Below, one piece after another: positions 7,983-17,513 of a DNA stretch of 64,000 nt. Source of the stretch: Adhaeribacter swui (lineage in GTDB: Bacteria > Bacteroidota > Bacteroidia > Cytophagales > Hymenobacteraceae); NCBI RefSeq assembly GCF_014217805.1, contig NZ_CP055156.1:248001-312000 (forward strand), written 5' to 3'. Within the stretch, counting starts at the first letter, position 1. Each line of letters starts with the position of its first letter. Position numbers and translations under genes: made by a program. The notes beneath the pieces are model-generated. The model made no database searches. It was not told the DNA's origin and saw nothing but the letters and a program-made list of their open reading frames with translations.

Positions 7983-9464
7983 TTAAGCGAGCATCGCAGT
8001 ATTTAACATAGAAATATCGCGAGCCTCTAACTTAGTAGAACCAGTCAGGTAAATATCAATATTGCGGGCAGCCTCGCGGCCTTCCGAAATAGCCCAAACT
8101 ACTAAAGACTGTCCACGGCGCATGTCACCGGCTGCAAATACTTTAGGAACCGTAGTCTGGAAGTTATCCGCCGATTTCACGTTTCCCCGCTCGTCCAACG
8201 CCACACCTAACTCTTGAATCATGCCGTTATGCTGCGGATGCACAAAGCCAATGGCCAACAATGCTAACTCGCATGGAATTACGCGTTCGGTGCCGGGCAC
8301 TTCCTGGAATTTTGGTTTTTCGCCGGGCGCGGAAGTTACCCAATCCATTTGCGCAATTTTCAGGCTTACCAAATTACCATTTTCATCGCCAATAAATTCC
8401 TTGGTGGTTAAAGCCCAGTTCCGGTCGCAACCTTCTTCGTGCGAGGTAGAAGTACGCAACTGCATTGGCCAGTTGGGCCAAGGGGTAGAAGGATCTCTAT
8501 CTTGCGGTGGTTTAGCTAAAACTTCAATTTGCGTAACTGATTTTGCCCGGTGCCGGTTAGACGTTCCTACGCAGTCGGAGCCGGTATCACCGCCCCCGAT
8601 TACTACCACATTTTTACCGGTAGCCCAGATTTCGGTTTCCGGAGCGAATTCTTTACCGCTCACCCGGCCGTTTTGCTGGGTTAAAAAGTCCATAGCAAAA
8701 TGAACGCCTTTTAAATGCCGGCCCGGAATATTTAAATCTCTGGGTACGGTAGATCCTCCGGTTAAAAGAACGGCATCGAAAGACCGCATAACATCGGCAA
8801 CTTTAATGTTATCACCCACGTTAGCGTTAGTTTTAAAAACTACGCCTTCGTCTTCCATTACCCGGATACGACGATCCACTACCCATTTTTCCAGTTTAAA
8901 ATCCGGAATACCGTAGCGCAGCAAACCGCCCACTTTGTCAGCCCGTTCAAAAACAGTTACTGAATGGCCTACTTTATTTAACTGAGCAGCAGCGGCTAAA
9001 CCAGCCGGACCAGAACCAATTATGGCCACTTTTTTACCGGTACGCACCGCCGGTTCTTTGGCGCGCACGTAACCTCTTTCAAAAGCTACTTCAGCAATAT
9101 TTTTTTCAATTTCCTCGATAGCTACCGGGGGTTTATTGATACCTAACACGCAAGCCGATTCGCAGGGAGCCGGGCAAATACGGCCGGTAAACTCCGGAAA
9201 GTTGTTAGTCGAAAACAATACTTCAGCCGCTAACTCCCAGTTTTGCTCGTACACGGCATCGTTAAACTCCGGAATGATATTCCCCAGCGGGCAACCGCTG
9301 TGGCAAAATGGCACGCCGCAATCCATGCAACGGGCAGCTTGTGTTTGTACTTTCTCTTCGCTAAAAGGTTCGTACAGCTCGTTATAATCGTTTACCCGTG
9401 TTTTGGGGTCTCTTTTTTTCGGCAGTTCTCTGCCGTATTCCATAAATCCGGTTGGCTTACCCAT
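7983..9464 (-). CDS. gltD: glutamate synthase small subunit
   Basis: The NADPH-oxidising beta subunit of glutamate synthase (GOGAT). It passes electrons through Fe-S clusters to the large subunit, making two glutamates from glutamine and 2-oxoglutarate. Visible motifs: N-terminal cluster ligands CMDCGVPFCHSGCP (Cys46, 49, 54, 58), a second set CPAPCESAC (Cys97, 101, 105), the FAD motif GSGPAG (150-155) and a second Rossmann motif IGGGDTGSD for NADPH. 493 residues is a normal length. Its ATG overlaps the end of gltB by 8 bp, so translation is probably coupled. The terminator at 7930-7960 closes the operon. Confidence 0.97.
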   Translation of the reverse strand: MGKPTGFMEYGRELPKKRDPKTRVNDYNELYEPFSEEKVQTQAARCMDCGVPFCHSGCPLGNIIPEFNDAVYEQNWELAAEVLFSTNNFPEFTGRICPAPCESACVLGINKPPVAIEEIEKNIAEVAFERGYVRAKEPAVRTGKKVAIIGSGPAGLAAAAQLNKVGHSVTVFERADKVGGLLRYGIPDFKLEKWVVDRRIRVMEDEGVVFKTNANVGDNIKVADVMRSFDAVLLTGGSTVPRDLNIPGRHLKGVHFAMDFLTQQNGRVSGKEFAPETEIWATGKNVVVIGGGDTGSDCVGTSNRHRAKSVTQIEVLAKPPQDRDPSTPWPNWPMQLRTSTSHEEGCDRNWALTTKEFIGDENGNLVSLKIAQMDWVTSAPGEKPKFQEVPGTERVIPCELALLAIGFVHPQHNGMIQELGVALDERGNVKSADNFQTTVPKVFAAGDMRRGQSLVVWAISEGREAARNIDIYLTGSTKLEARDISMLNTAMLA

Positions 9465-12400
9465 TGATTGCTACCTCCATATTTCCTACTTCTACTTCGT
9501 GTACCAGCTTGCGATTTTGCAGCACCACTTTGTAGTCGCTTGGCATAACTTTAATAAATTGTTTAATTGTATTTTCCCAGTTGCCCAATAAAGCGGCGGC
9601 TACATCGCTACCGGTATATTGGTGATGGTTACTGATTAAGCGGTGTAATTCTTGCAAATCTTCTTCTTCCATGGCATCGAACTCTACCATTTCCATGTTG
9701 CAACGGCCCGCAAATTGTTGGTTCGGGTCGAAAACGTAAGCAATACCACCACTCATACCGGCGGCAAAGTTACGACCCGTTTCACCCAGAATTACGGCCA
9801 CCCCGCCGGTCATGTATTCGCAACCGTGATCGCCTACTCCTTCCACTACCGCTTTGGCACCAGAGTTCCGCACGCAGAAACGTTCCCCGGCCTGGCCGCG
9901 AATATAAGCTTCGCCGGAAGTAGCCCCGTAAAAAGCAACGTTACCCACAATAATGTTTTCGTTAGCCTTAAAGCGGGAAGTTTTAGGCGGATATAAGATT
10001 AAATGACCACCAGATAAACCTTTACCGAAATAATCGTTGGCTTCGCCTTCTAATTCAAATTTAATTCCTGGTGCACCAAAGGCGCCGAAGCTTTGCCCGG
10101 CAGAACCAATAAATTTAAAATGAATGGTACCGGCTGGTAAACCTACACCTTTGTATTTTTTAGAAATTTCGTGCGACAGCATGGTGCCGGTAGCCCGGTC
10201 GGTATTGGTAATTCTGAAATCACCGGTTACTGGGTCGGCATTTTCCAGCGCAGCTTTAGCAGCTTCAATTAAGTCCACATCCAGCACTACGTCCAGCATG
10301 TGTTCTTGCTCTTCTTGCTTGTAAATACCTACTTCCGGACCTACGTTTTCTTTGTACAATACGCGGCTTAAATCAATGGATTTATGTTTCCAGTTGGTAA
10401 TATCATCGCGCATTTCCAACATATCAACCTGGCCTACCATTTCGTTGATCGTCCGGAAACCTAATTCCGCCATAATCTCGCGCAATTCTTCGGCTAAGAA
10501 ATGGAACAAGTTTACCACGTGCTCCGGCTTGCCGGTAAATAAGGCACGTAATTCTTTGTTCTGGGTAGCAACCCCTACCGGGCAGGTATTTAAATGGCAT
10601 TTACGCATCATAATACAGCCGGAAGTAACCAGAGCAGCCGTAGCTACGCCCCATTCTTCCGCACCCAGTAAAGCCGCAATCGCTAAATCCCGACCAGTTT
10701 TCATCTGACCATCGGCCTGCAGCACAATACGGCTACGCAGTTTGTTACGTACTAAGGTTTGGTGCGCTTCGGCTACACCTAATTCCCAAGGCAAACCAGC
10801 GTGTTTAATCGAAGAAATTGGTGAAGCACCGGTACCTCCATCAAAACCGGAGATTAAAACAACATCCGAGAAAGCTTTAGCCACTCCAGCGGCTACTGTA
10901 CCTACACCAGCTTCCGAAACCAGCTTCACGTTAATTCGGGCTTTCGGATTCGAATTTTTTAAATCGAAAATCAACTGCGCTAAATCTTCGATGGAGTAAA
11001 TATCGTGGTGCGGCGGTGGTGAAATTAAACCTACACCTGGCGTAGAATGACGTACCCGGCCAATCCAATCGTCTACTTTATGACCAGGCAACTGGCCACC
11101 TTCGCCGGGCTTAGCGCCCTGCGCCATTTTAATTTGTAGTTCGTCGGCGTTTGCTAAATAATAGCTGGTTACCCCAAAACGGCCCGAAGCTACCTGCTTA
11201 ATAGCCGAACGTTCCCAATCGCCGTTCGGCTTCCGCTCAAAACGGATTTCGTCTTCGCCGCCTTCGCCGCAGTTACTTTTACCACCAATACGGTTCATGG
11301 CAATAGCTAACGTTGTATGCGCTTCGTGCGAAATAGACCCGAAAGACATGGCTCCAGTAGCGAAACGTTTAAATATATTTTCTACGGGCTCTACTTCGCT
11401 TAACGGAATAGACTTGCAGGTATTTTTAAATTTAACTAAACTCCGCAGCGTAGCGGCTTTGGCACTTTGCTCATTTACCAGACTTGAGTATTTTTTAAAT
11501 ACCTGATAATCGTTGGTCTTGGTAGCATGCTGCAGCAAGTGAATCGTTTGCGGATTAAACAAGTGGAATTCGCCGCGGCGTTTCCACTGGTAAATACCAC
11601 CCACTTCCAACTTCGGATTCGGAATAAATTTCTCGGGATAACCTAAGCGGTGTTTCACCAAAGCTTCTTTGGCAATTCCTTCTAAAGTTAAACCACCTAT
11701 CCGGGAAACCGTACGTGGGAAATATTTATCGATAACTTCCTGGCTTATACCTAAGGCCTCAAAAATTTGGGCGCCCTGGTACGATTGCAAGGTAGAAATA
11801 CCCATTTTGGAGAATACTTTCAACAACCCATCGCTAATAGCTTTGATGTAGTTATAGAACATTTTCTCCTGCGTTAAATCAGCTTTAATTAAGCCGTTGG
11901 CCCGCATTTGCACAATGGTTTCGAAAGCCAGGTACGGGTTAACTGCAGAAGCACCGTAGCTAATTAAAGTAGCAAAATGATGTACTTCCCACGCATCGCC
12001 GGCTTCCACCACAATACCTACTTTACCGCGTAAACCTTTACGCATTAAATGGTGATGCACCGCCGAAGTAGCCAATAAGGTTGGGATAGGCGCGTGGCTG
12101 CTATCAATGCTGCGGTCAGAAAGCAGAATGATGGAGAAACCATCTTCTACGGCATCGGCAGCGTATTGGCAAATGCGTTTTAAAGCGCGTTCCAGCGAAT
12201 CTGCCTGGCCATCGGCTTTGAAATATGTGTATATAGTTTTGGTCTGGAAGTAAGATTGATCCAGGAACCGTAATTTTTCGAGTTCGTTATTAGTTAATAC
12301 CGGTGTATGCAACTCTACCTGGCGACAGTGCAGCGGACTTTCTTCCAGTAAGTTTAAACCACCACCTACGTAGGATACCAGCGACATTACCATCCGCTCC

Positions 12401-14016
12401 CGAATCGGGTCGATAGGCGGGTTAGTTACCTGGGCAAATAATTGCTTAAAGTAGCTGGAAATATGCTGGCTTTGATCCGATAAAATGGCCAAAGGCGTAT
12501 CAGTACCCATAGATCCTAATGGCTCTTTACCCGTTTCGGCCATTTCGGCAAGAATGGTTTGCAAATCTTCGGAAGTATACCCGAAAGCTTGCTGGCGTTT
12601 TAATAAGGCTTGCTGGCCCGGCTGGTGAAAAGCACCGAGCGGCTCCGGCAAATCTTTGATTTTCATTTTATTTTTCAGCCATTCTTTGTAAGGCTGACGC
12701 GTACAGATATCGCGTTTTACTTCTTCGTCCGAAATAATACGGCCTTGCTCTAAATCAGCCACGAACATTTTACCCGGTTGCAAGCGGCCTTTCTTCACGA
12801 TTCTGGCCGGATCTACTTCTAATACACCGGCTTCCGAAGCCATGATAATTTTATCGTCGTCAGTTACTAAATAACGCGACGGACGCAAACCATTCCGGTC
12901 CAGGGTAGCTCCTACAATTTTACCATCGGTGAACGAAATAGAAGCCGGACCATCCCATGGCTCCATTAACGCGGCGTGGTATTCGTAGAAAGCCCGCTTG
13001 TCTTCATCCATGTCTTTGTTGCCATCCCAGGCTTCCGGAATCAGCATCATCATTACGTGCGGTAAAGAACGGCCCGACAGCACCAATAATTCAATTACGT
13101 TATCCAGGTTAGCCGAGTCGGATTGGGTAGGATCGCACAATGGCAATATCATATCCAGTTCTTCGCGGGTAAAATATTTAGAAGAAAGAACGGCTTCGTT
13201 GGCACCAATCCAGTTAATATTTCCTTTAACCGTGTTAATTTCCCCGTTATGAGCAATGTAGCGGAAAGGCTGTGCTAAACGGAAAGCAGGGAAAGTATTG
13301 GTAGAAAAACGCGAGTGCACCACCGCTAAAGCAGTACAAACGTTTTCGTGGTGTAAATCCGGGAAATAAGAACGTACCTGCGAAGTAGTAAACTGCCCTT
13401 TGTACGCAATGGTTTTATAAGATAAACACGCGATATGGAAAGCGTTATTTACGTCCGGCATTTGCACCGATTCGCGCACGAGCCGGGTAGTGTAATTGCG
13501 TAGAATAAACAGTTTCCGCTCAAAATCATCATTGGTCGTAATGTGGTCGGGCCGTCTAATAAAAACGTGTTCCATTTGTGGTTCTACGGCTAATGCGCTA
13601 GGTCCAATTTCGCTGTTGTTGGTGGGTACCTGGCGGTAACCTAACAATTGCATGCCTAGTTTTTCAATGTTCCGGTTAAAAATAGAACGGCATTCTTCGC
13701 GCAAGCGCTTATCCTGCGGAAAGAAAACCAAGCCCACTCCGTATTGGCCGAAAGCCGGCAACTTAATACCTAATTTTACACACTCATCCACAAAAAATTC
13801 GTGCGGAATTTGCAGGAGAATACCTGCCCCATCACCGGTGTTTTTTTCACAGCCGCAGGCCCCGCGGTGTTCCATCCGGGCCAGCATGTGCAAAGCTTCT
13901 TCTACAATATCGTGCGACTTTCTGCCTTTTAAATGCGCAACAAATCCGATACCACACGAGTCGTGCTCGAACTCGGGATCGTACAAACCGGTTTTTACTT
14001 GATCAGACATGAACAT
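9457..14016 (-). CDS. gltB: glutamate synthase large subunit
   Basis: The alpha subunit of NADPH-GOGAT. The N-terminal glutaminase domain has its nucleophile at Cys21 (DSCGIGF), implying removal of the first 20 residues as in other GltB proteins. The central and FMN-binding synthase domains follow, with 3Fe-4S ligands CIMMRKCHLNTCPVG near residue 1135 and a C-terminal GXGXG beta-helix region (GGHLILYPP, GATSGEAYIRGQAGERF). 1519 residues is the usual length. Two ATGs lie close together (14016 and 14010); the second has AGG seven bases upstream and may be the real start. A long A/T-rich leader precedes it. Confidence 0.97.
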   Translation of the reverse strand: MFMSDQVKTGLYDPEFEHDSCGIGFVAHLKGRKSHDIVEEALHMLARMEHRGACGCEKNTGDGAGILLQIPHEFFVDECVKLGIKLPAFGQYGVGLVFFPQDKRLREECRSIFNRNIEKLGMQLLGYRQVPTNNSEIGPSALAVEPQMEHVFIRRPDHITTNDDFERKLFILRNYTTRLVRESVQMPDVNNAFHIACLSYKTIAYKGQFTTSQVRSYFPDLHHENVCTALAVVHSRFSTNTFPAFRLAQPFRYIAHNGEINTVKGNINWIGANEAVLSSKYFTREELDMILPLCDPTQSDSANLDNVIELLVLSGRSLPHVMMMLIPEAWDGNKDMDEDKRAFYEYHAALMEPWDGPASISFTDGKIVGATLDRNGLRPSRYLVTDDDKIIMASEAGVLEVDPARIVKKGRLQPGKMFVADLEQGRIISDEEVKRDICTRQPYKEWLKNKMKIKDLPEPLGAFHQPGQQALLKRQQAFGYTSEDLQTILAEMAETGKEPLGSMGTDTPLAILSDQSQHISSYFKQLFAQVTNPPIDPIRERMVMSLVSYVGGGLNLLEESPLHCRQVELHTPVLTNNELEKLRFLDQSYFQTKTIYTYFKADGQADSLERALKRICQYAADAVEDGFSIILLSDRSIDSSHAPIPTLLATSAVHHHLMRKGLRGKVGIVVEAGDAWEVHHFATLISYGASAVNPYLAFETIVQMRANGLIKADLTQEKMFYNYIKAISDGLLKVFSKMGISTLQSYQGAQIFEALGISQEVIDKYFPRTVSRIGGLTLEGIAKEALVKHRLGYPEKFIPNPKLEVGGIYQWKRRGEFHLFNPQTIHLLQHATKTNDYQVFKKYSSLVNEQSAKAATLRSLVKFKNTCKSIPLSEVEPVENIFKRFATGAMSFGSISHEAHTTLAIAMNRIGGKSNCGEGGEDEIRFERKPNGDWERSAIKQVASGRFGVTSYYLANADELQIKMAQGAKPGEGGQLPGHKVDDWIGRVRHSTPGVGLISPPPHHDIYSIEDLAQLIFDLKNSNPKARINVKLVSEAGVGTVAAGVAKAFSDVVLISGFDGGTGASPISSIKHAGLPWELGVAEAHQTLVRNKLRSRIVLQADGQMKTGRDLAIAALLGAEEWGVATAALVTSGCIMMRKCHLNTCPVGVATQNKELRALFTGKPEHVVNLFHFLAEELREIMAELGFRTINEMVGQVDMLEMRDDITNWKHKSIDLSRVLYKENVGPEVGIYKQEEQEHMLDVVLDVDLIEAAKAALENADPVTGDFRITNTDRATGTMLSHEISKKYKGVGLPAGTIHFKFIGSAGQSFGAFGAPGIKFELEGEANDYFGKGLSGGHLILYPPKTSRFKANENIIVGNVAFYGATSGEAYIRGQAGERFCVRNSGAKAVVEGVGDHGCEYMTGGVAVILGETGRNFAAGMSGGIAYVFDPNQQFAGRCNMEMVEFDAMEEEDLQELHRLISNHHQYTGSDVAAALLGNWENTIKQFIKVMPSDYKVVLQNRKLVHEVEVGNMEVAING

Positions 14017-14600
14017 ACCTAATTAAAATATCTTGCAGTAACTTTTCTCTCTGGCGAAAACATCCCCTTAACACTTGATTTCCTTACAGTTACAAAATAA
14101 GGCCACTATCTTTTATATAGACTTGGTTTAATATCCTGGGTGCAGTGATGCGAACAGTATAATTAAGTTATTGGAACCTTAAACTAATGATAAAAATATT
14201 TAAACAAAAATTTTAAAATATTTTACTTTAAATAAAATGGGTATTTAGCGGGATATTTTTTAGTAAAATGCTAAACAATTTGCAAAATGAGCCATCAGAA
14301 TTACCCAAAATTGAAAAAATCATTTTTACACCGGACGCTTTTTGAATATTTTTAAAATTTTTGTACTAATCATACTTTCCTCTAAAATTCGGTAAAAAAT
14401 GTACCTGTTTCATTGATTTAATTGTCTCAATTGCTTTGCAGGCTAGTTATAGTAAAAGGAAACTTTGCGCAAAATAGTGCCTTTAAACAAGAATAATCTA
14501 TAAATTAATTAAGAACGTTTTACGAAGGCGGTAAATCGGCTAAAAATTAAAAAGGGCAGCCACGGTAGCTGCCCTTTTTAATCCGGCATTTAAACTATTA
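14017..14600. other. intergenic region between gltB start and PNP gene end
   Basis: 584 bp holding the gltB promoter region and the PNP terminator (14550-14578). It is very A/T-rich from about 14190 to 14400 with repeated TTTAAAAT blocks. I see no gene, no clear -7/-33 pair and no recognisable riboswitch. Confidence 0.5.
14550..14578 (-). terminator. terminator of the PNP gene
   Basis: An 11-bp stem AAAAGGGCAGC/GCTGCCCTTTT with a 7-nt loop. On the minus strand it is followed by a T-rich tract, 22 bp past the stop codon. Confidence 0.85.
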
Positions 14601-15431
14601 TTATTTTGCAATGGGTGGGCTTTGTAACTTTATTAACTCTTTTATTAATAGCGTTAAGTTGGGCTCTGCGGTGGCTGCTGCTGCCAGAATATCCGAGATA
14701 ACTACTTTTTGAATTTTACCGGGCACGCATAGATCAGTAATCACCGACACGGCAAAGCACGGCAAGTCCATGTGGCGGGCAGCAATAATTTCGGGCACCG
14801 TAGACATACCCACGGCATCGGCCCCAATTAGAGTTAAATACCGGTATTCGGCTTTGGTCTCCAGCATAGGCCCAGGCACGCTCACGTAAACGCCGGTTTT
14901 AACGGGTAATTGATTAGCCGCCGCAATTTGCTTTGCCTGAGAAATCATATTCTCATCATATACTTCGCTCATGTCCGGGAAACGCGGGCCAAGGACATTC
15001 TTGTTCGGGCCAATTAAGGGGTTAGTGGGTTGTAAGTTAATGTGATCCGTAATAATCATTAAGTCGCTGGTATTAAATTCCGGATTTAAACCACCAGCCG
15101 CGTTAGATACCAACAGCTTTTGGATGCCCAACATTTTCATGACCCGAACCGGAAAAACTACTTGTTCCATGCTGTAGCCTTCGTAATAATGAAACCGGCC
15201 CTGCATTACTACAACCGGGCGATCGGCTAGTTGGCCAAAGATTAATTTACCCGAGTGGCTCTCTACAGTAGAAACCGGAAAATGCGGAATCTCGTGATAC
15301 GGAATGCTGTACTGGATATCAATTTCGTTCACCAATGCGCCTAAACCCGTACCCAGAATAATACCGTAAGCGGGCACAAAACTATTCGTTTGCTGAATCA
15401 GGTAATCGGTGGCGTCTTGCAGTTGCTGCAT
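14601..15431 (-). CDS. punA: purine-nucleoside phosphorylase, trimeric type
   Basis: Cleaves purine nucleosides with phosphate to the free base and (deoxy)ribose-1-phosphate in purine salvage. Family marks: [11 protein letters not shown] at the phosphate loop, [28 protein letters not shown], and ETKAEYRYL plus [12 protein letters not shown], which includes the base-contacting Glu. The 276-residue length fits the trimeric PNP/MTAP superfamily. At the position aligning with human PNP Asn243 (SLITN) this protein reads SVITD. An Asp there is associated with 6-aminopurine or methylthioadenosine preference, so substrate choice is less certain than the family call. Confidence 0.9.
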   Translation of the reverse strand: MQQLQDATDYLIQQTNSFVPAYGIILGTGLGALVNEIDIQYSIPYHEIPHFPVSTVESHSGKLIFGQLADRPVVVMQGRFHYYEGYSMEQVVFPVRVMKMLGIQKLLVSNAAGGLNPEFNTSDLMIITDHINLQPTNPLIGPNKNVLGPRFPDMSEVYDENMISQAKQIAAANQLPVKTGVYVSVPGPMLETKAEYRYLTLIGADAVGMSTVPEIIAARHMDLPCFAVSVITDLCVPGKIQKVVISDILAAAATAEPNLTLLIKELIKLQSPPIAK

Positions 15432-15501
15432 GAGTTAGTTGCGTAGTTGGAAGGTTGAAAAGTTGCAGGTTATTGGTTGCATGTTGAAAATTTGCAACTT
15501 G

Positions 15502-15560
15502 TATTCTAGTAGAACGCACTGATGAACCTGGTTCAACAACAAGTGCGCTCCGCTAGAATA
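15502..15560. repeat. nested imperfect palindrome between PNP and sppA
   Basis: Arms 15502-15520 and 15542-15560 pair over their outer 8 bp (TATTCTAG/CTAGAATA) and inner 6 bp (CGCACT/AGTGCG), with a 5-bp mismatched middle. The centre holds a second palindrome TGAACCTGGTTCA (15523-15535). It has no T run, so it is not a standard terminator. It may be a small dispersed palindromic element or an mRNA structure. Confidence 0.55.
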
Positions 15561-15571
15561 GTATAACCTTG

Positions 15572-15596
15572 AAAATTTTAAATTTTTAAAAATTAC
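15572..15596. repeat. A/T palindromic element, copy identical to 25559-25583
   Basis: A 25-bp string of A/T with a final C that occurs identically at 25559-25583. Here it lies just 3' of the sppA stop on the minus strand; the other copy abuts the lpdA stop. It is largely self-complementary. Confidence 0.6.
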
Positions 15597-15600
15597 TTGC

Positions 15601-17364
15601 CTATTGCACTTTTAGCTCAAATGGCAAGCGGGCCTGGATGCCTTGCAGGTGCGACACTTTTTTGAGTTGTTCGAAATAAGGATACAGTTCTCCTAATTCA
15701 GCGCGCATGCTGCGGGTTTTTACTTCTTTGGTAGCATCACCCATTAACTCGTCCAGGAACGAACGTTGAGCCGGCAATTTTTTAAGGCGGTAATCATTTT
15801 TTAAATTAGCCCGGGCCGCCGCAATTTTAATGGCTTCGTCTAAACCACCCAGTACATCTACCAAACCCCGTTCTTTGGCCTCGATGCCCGACCACACCCG
15901 GCCCGAAGCAATTTTTTGTAATTCAGCCAGCGACATGTCGCGGCCTTTGGCGGCTTTAGAGGTAAAATCGGTATAAATTTTTTCTACTTCGCGCTGTACA
16001 ATACGTTTTTCAAAATCAGTCATCTGGCGGGTAACGGTAGGTAAATCCGAGAATTTACCAGTTTTAACCCGGTCTAGGGTAATGCCTAATTTATCGTTTA
16101 AAAAACCCTGGAAGTTAGGTACTACGCCAAAAACGCCAATGCTGCCGGTAATGGTGTTGGGATGCGCCACAATGGTATCGCAGGCCATGGCAATGTAATA
16201 ACCACCCGATGCCGCGTAATCCGACATAGAGGCAATAACCGGTTTTTCTTTGCGGGCCAGCATTACTTCGCGCCAGATTACATCTGAAGCCATGGCGCTA
16301 CCGCCCGGCGAATTTACGCGTAACACAATGGCTTTTACGTTTTTATCTTTACGGGCTTTTCTTATTTCGCTGGCAAACTTAGTTCCGCCAATCGATTCGT
16401 CGTCGCCTTCGCCATTTACAATGTCGCCGGAAGCGTAAATTACCGCAATGCGGTTTTTAGAATAATCGCCCTCTGCGGTACCGGCTACTTTGCGGTATTT
16501 TTTTAAAGAAACCAAAGTCATTTTAGCATCTTCTTTTAAACCCGAGCGCTTTTTGATATAATCTAAAGCTTCGTCGTAGTAACCTACGTTCGTTACTAAG
16601 CCGTATTTTAAAGCATCTTCGGGGCTATGCACCAGCATCGAGTCCGAAATATTTTTTAATTCAGCCACCGATTTGTTCCGCGATTTAGCCACATTTTGCA
16701 AGTAGTAATCATTTAAGGAATTTAAAAAAGAAGTAACTTGCAAGCGGTTGGGCTCGCTCATTTTATCGAGGAACAAAGGCTCCACGGCACTTTTAAATTC
16801 GCCTACTTTAAAAATATTCACGTCGATGTTCAGCTTTTCGAGCATATTTTTAAAAAACATGGTTTCGGCACTTAAACCATTCAGTTCAAAAGCCCCCTGC
16901 GGATTAATGTACATTTTATCGGCTACCGAAACCAGGTAATAAGCTTTTTCGGAGCAGATATCGTTGTAGGCCACTACAAACTTTTTGGATTGTTTAAAGG
17001 CCACCAGTTCTTTCCGGATTTCTTCCAGGGTAGCCATGCCGGCATCCACCATTTCTACATTCAGGAAAATACCTTTAATGTTTTTGTCATTTTTCGCTTT
17101 GCGGATAGAAGCTTTAATCTCATCAAGACCGTAACCGCCCGAACCAAAACCACCCGGCAGACCTAATTCATCGAAAGGATCTTTCGCCTGTCGCTCCGTA
17201 ATGGGTTGATCGAGTTTTAACTCCAGAACCGAATTTTTGCTAATGGTAACTTCGTCGCTGGAAGCAGTAGAAGCCGCAATCCCAATAATGATTAAAAAAA
17301 AGAGGAGGAAAAATAAAAATAAGCCCACAACCGTGGCTAGCGTATATTTTAGAAACTGTACCAT
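15601..17364 (-). CDS. sppA: signal peptide peptidase SppA, long (67K) form
   Basis: A membrane-anchored serine protease that degrades cleaved signal peptides. One N-terminal membrane helix (about residues 7-31) precedes two tandem S49 domains. The Ser/Lys dyad is visible: Lys191 in FKSAVEP of the first half and Ser356 in NSPGGSAMAS of the second, as in E. coli-type SppA. The length of 587 fits the tandem form. It is a single gene without a hairpin terminator; only the A/T-only element at 15572-15596 follows its stop. Confidence 0.95.
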   Translation of the reverse strand: MVQFLKYTLATVVGLFLFFLLFFLIIIGIAASTASSDEVTISKNSVLELKLDQPITERQAKDPFDELGLPGGFGSGGYGLDEIKASIRKAKNDKNIKGIFLNVEMVDAGMATLEEIRKELVAFKQSKKFVVAYNDICSEKAYYLVSVADKMYINPQGAFELNGLSAETMFFKNMLEKLNIDVNIFKVGEFKSAVEPLFLDKMSEPNRLQVTSFLNSLNDYYLQNVAKSRNKSVAELKNISDSMLVHSPEDALKYGLVTNVGYYDEALDYIKKRSGLKEDAKMTLVSLKKYRKVAGTAEGDYSKNRIAVIYASGDIVNGEGDDESIGGTKFASEIRKARKDKNVKAIVLRVNSPGGSAMASDVIWREVMLARKEKPVIASMSDYAASGGYYIAMACDTIVAHPNTITGSIGVFGVVPNFQGFLNDKLGITLDRVKTGKFSDLPTVTRQMTDFEKRIVQREVEKIYTDFTSKAAKGRDMSLAELQKIASGRVWSGIEAKERGLVDVLGGLDEAIKIAAARANLKNDYRLKKLPAQRSFLDELMGDATKEVKTRSMRAELGELYPYFEQLKKVSHLQGIQARLPFELKVQ

Positions 17365-17513
17365 GATAATTTAAATTTAACGGCTATAGTTTTGCCGATA
17401 GCAATACCGGCTCAAGCTACTAATAGTTTAACGAAAATAGTAGTTTTAGTTTTATATTATTCCGGAAAGCATCAGCCTGAAAATTTTTAAATTTTTGCTT
17501 TTTCCATAACCTG

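Noticed and set aside
9652-14002. Long open frames antisense to gltB
   Set aside because: They mirror the codon bias of gltB, encode no recognisable domain and lie wholly inside a well-supported gene.
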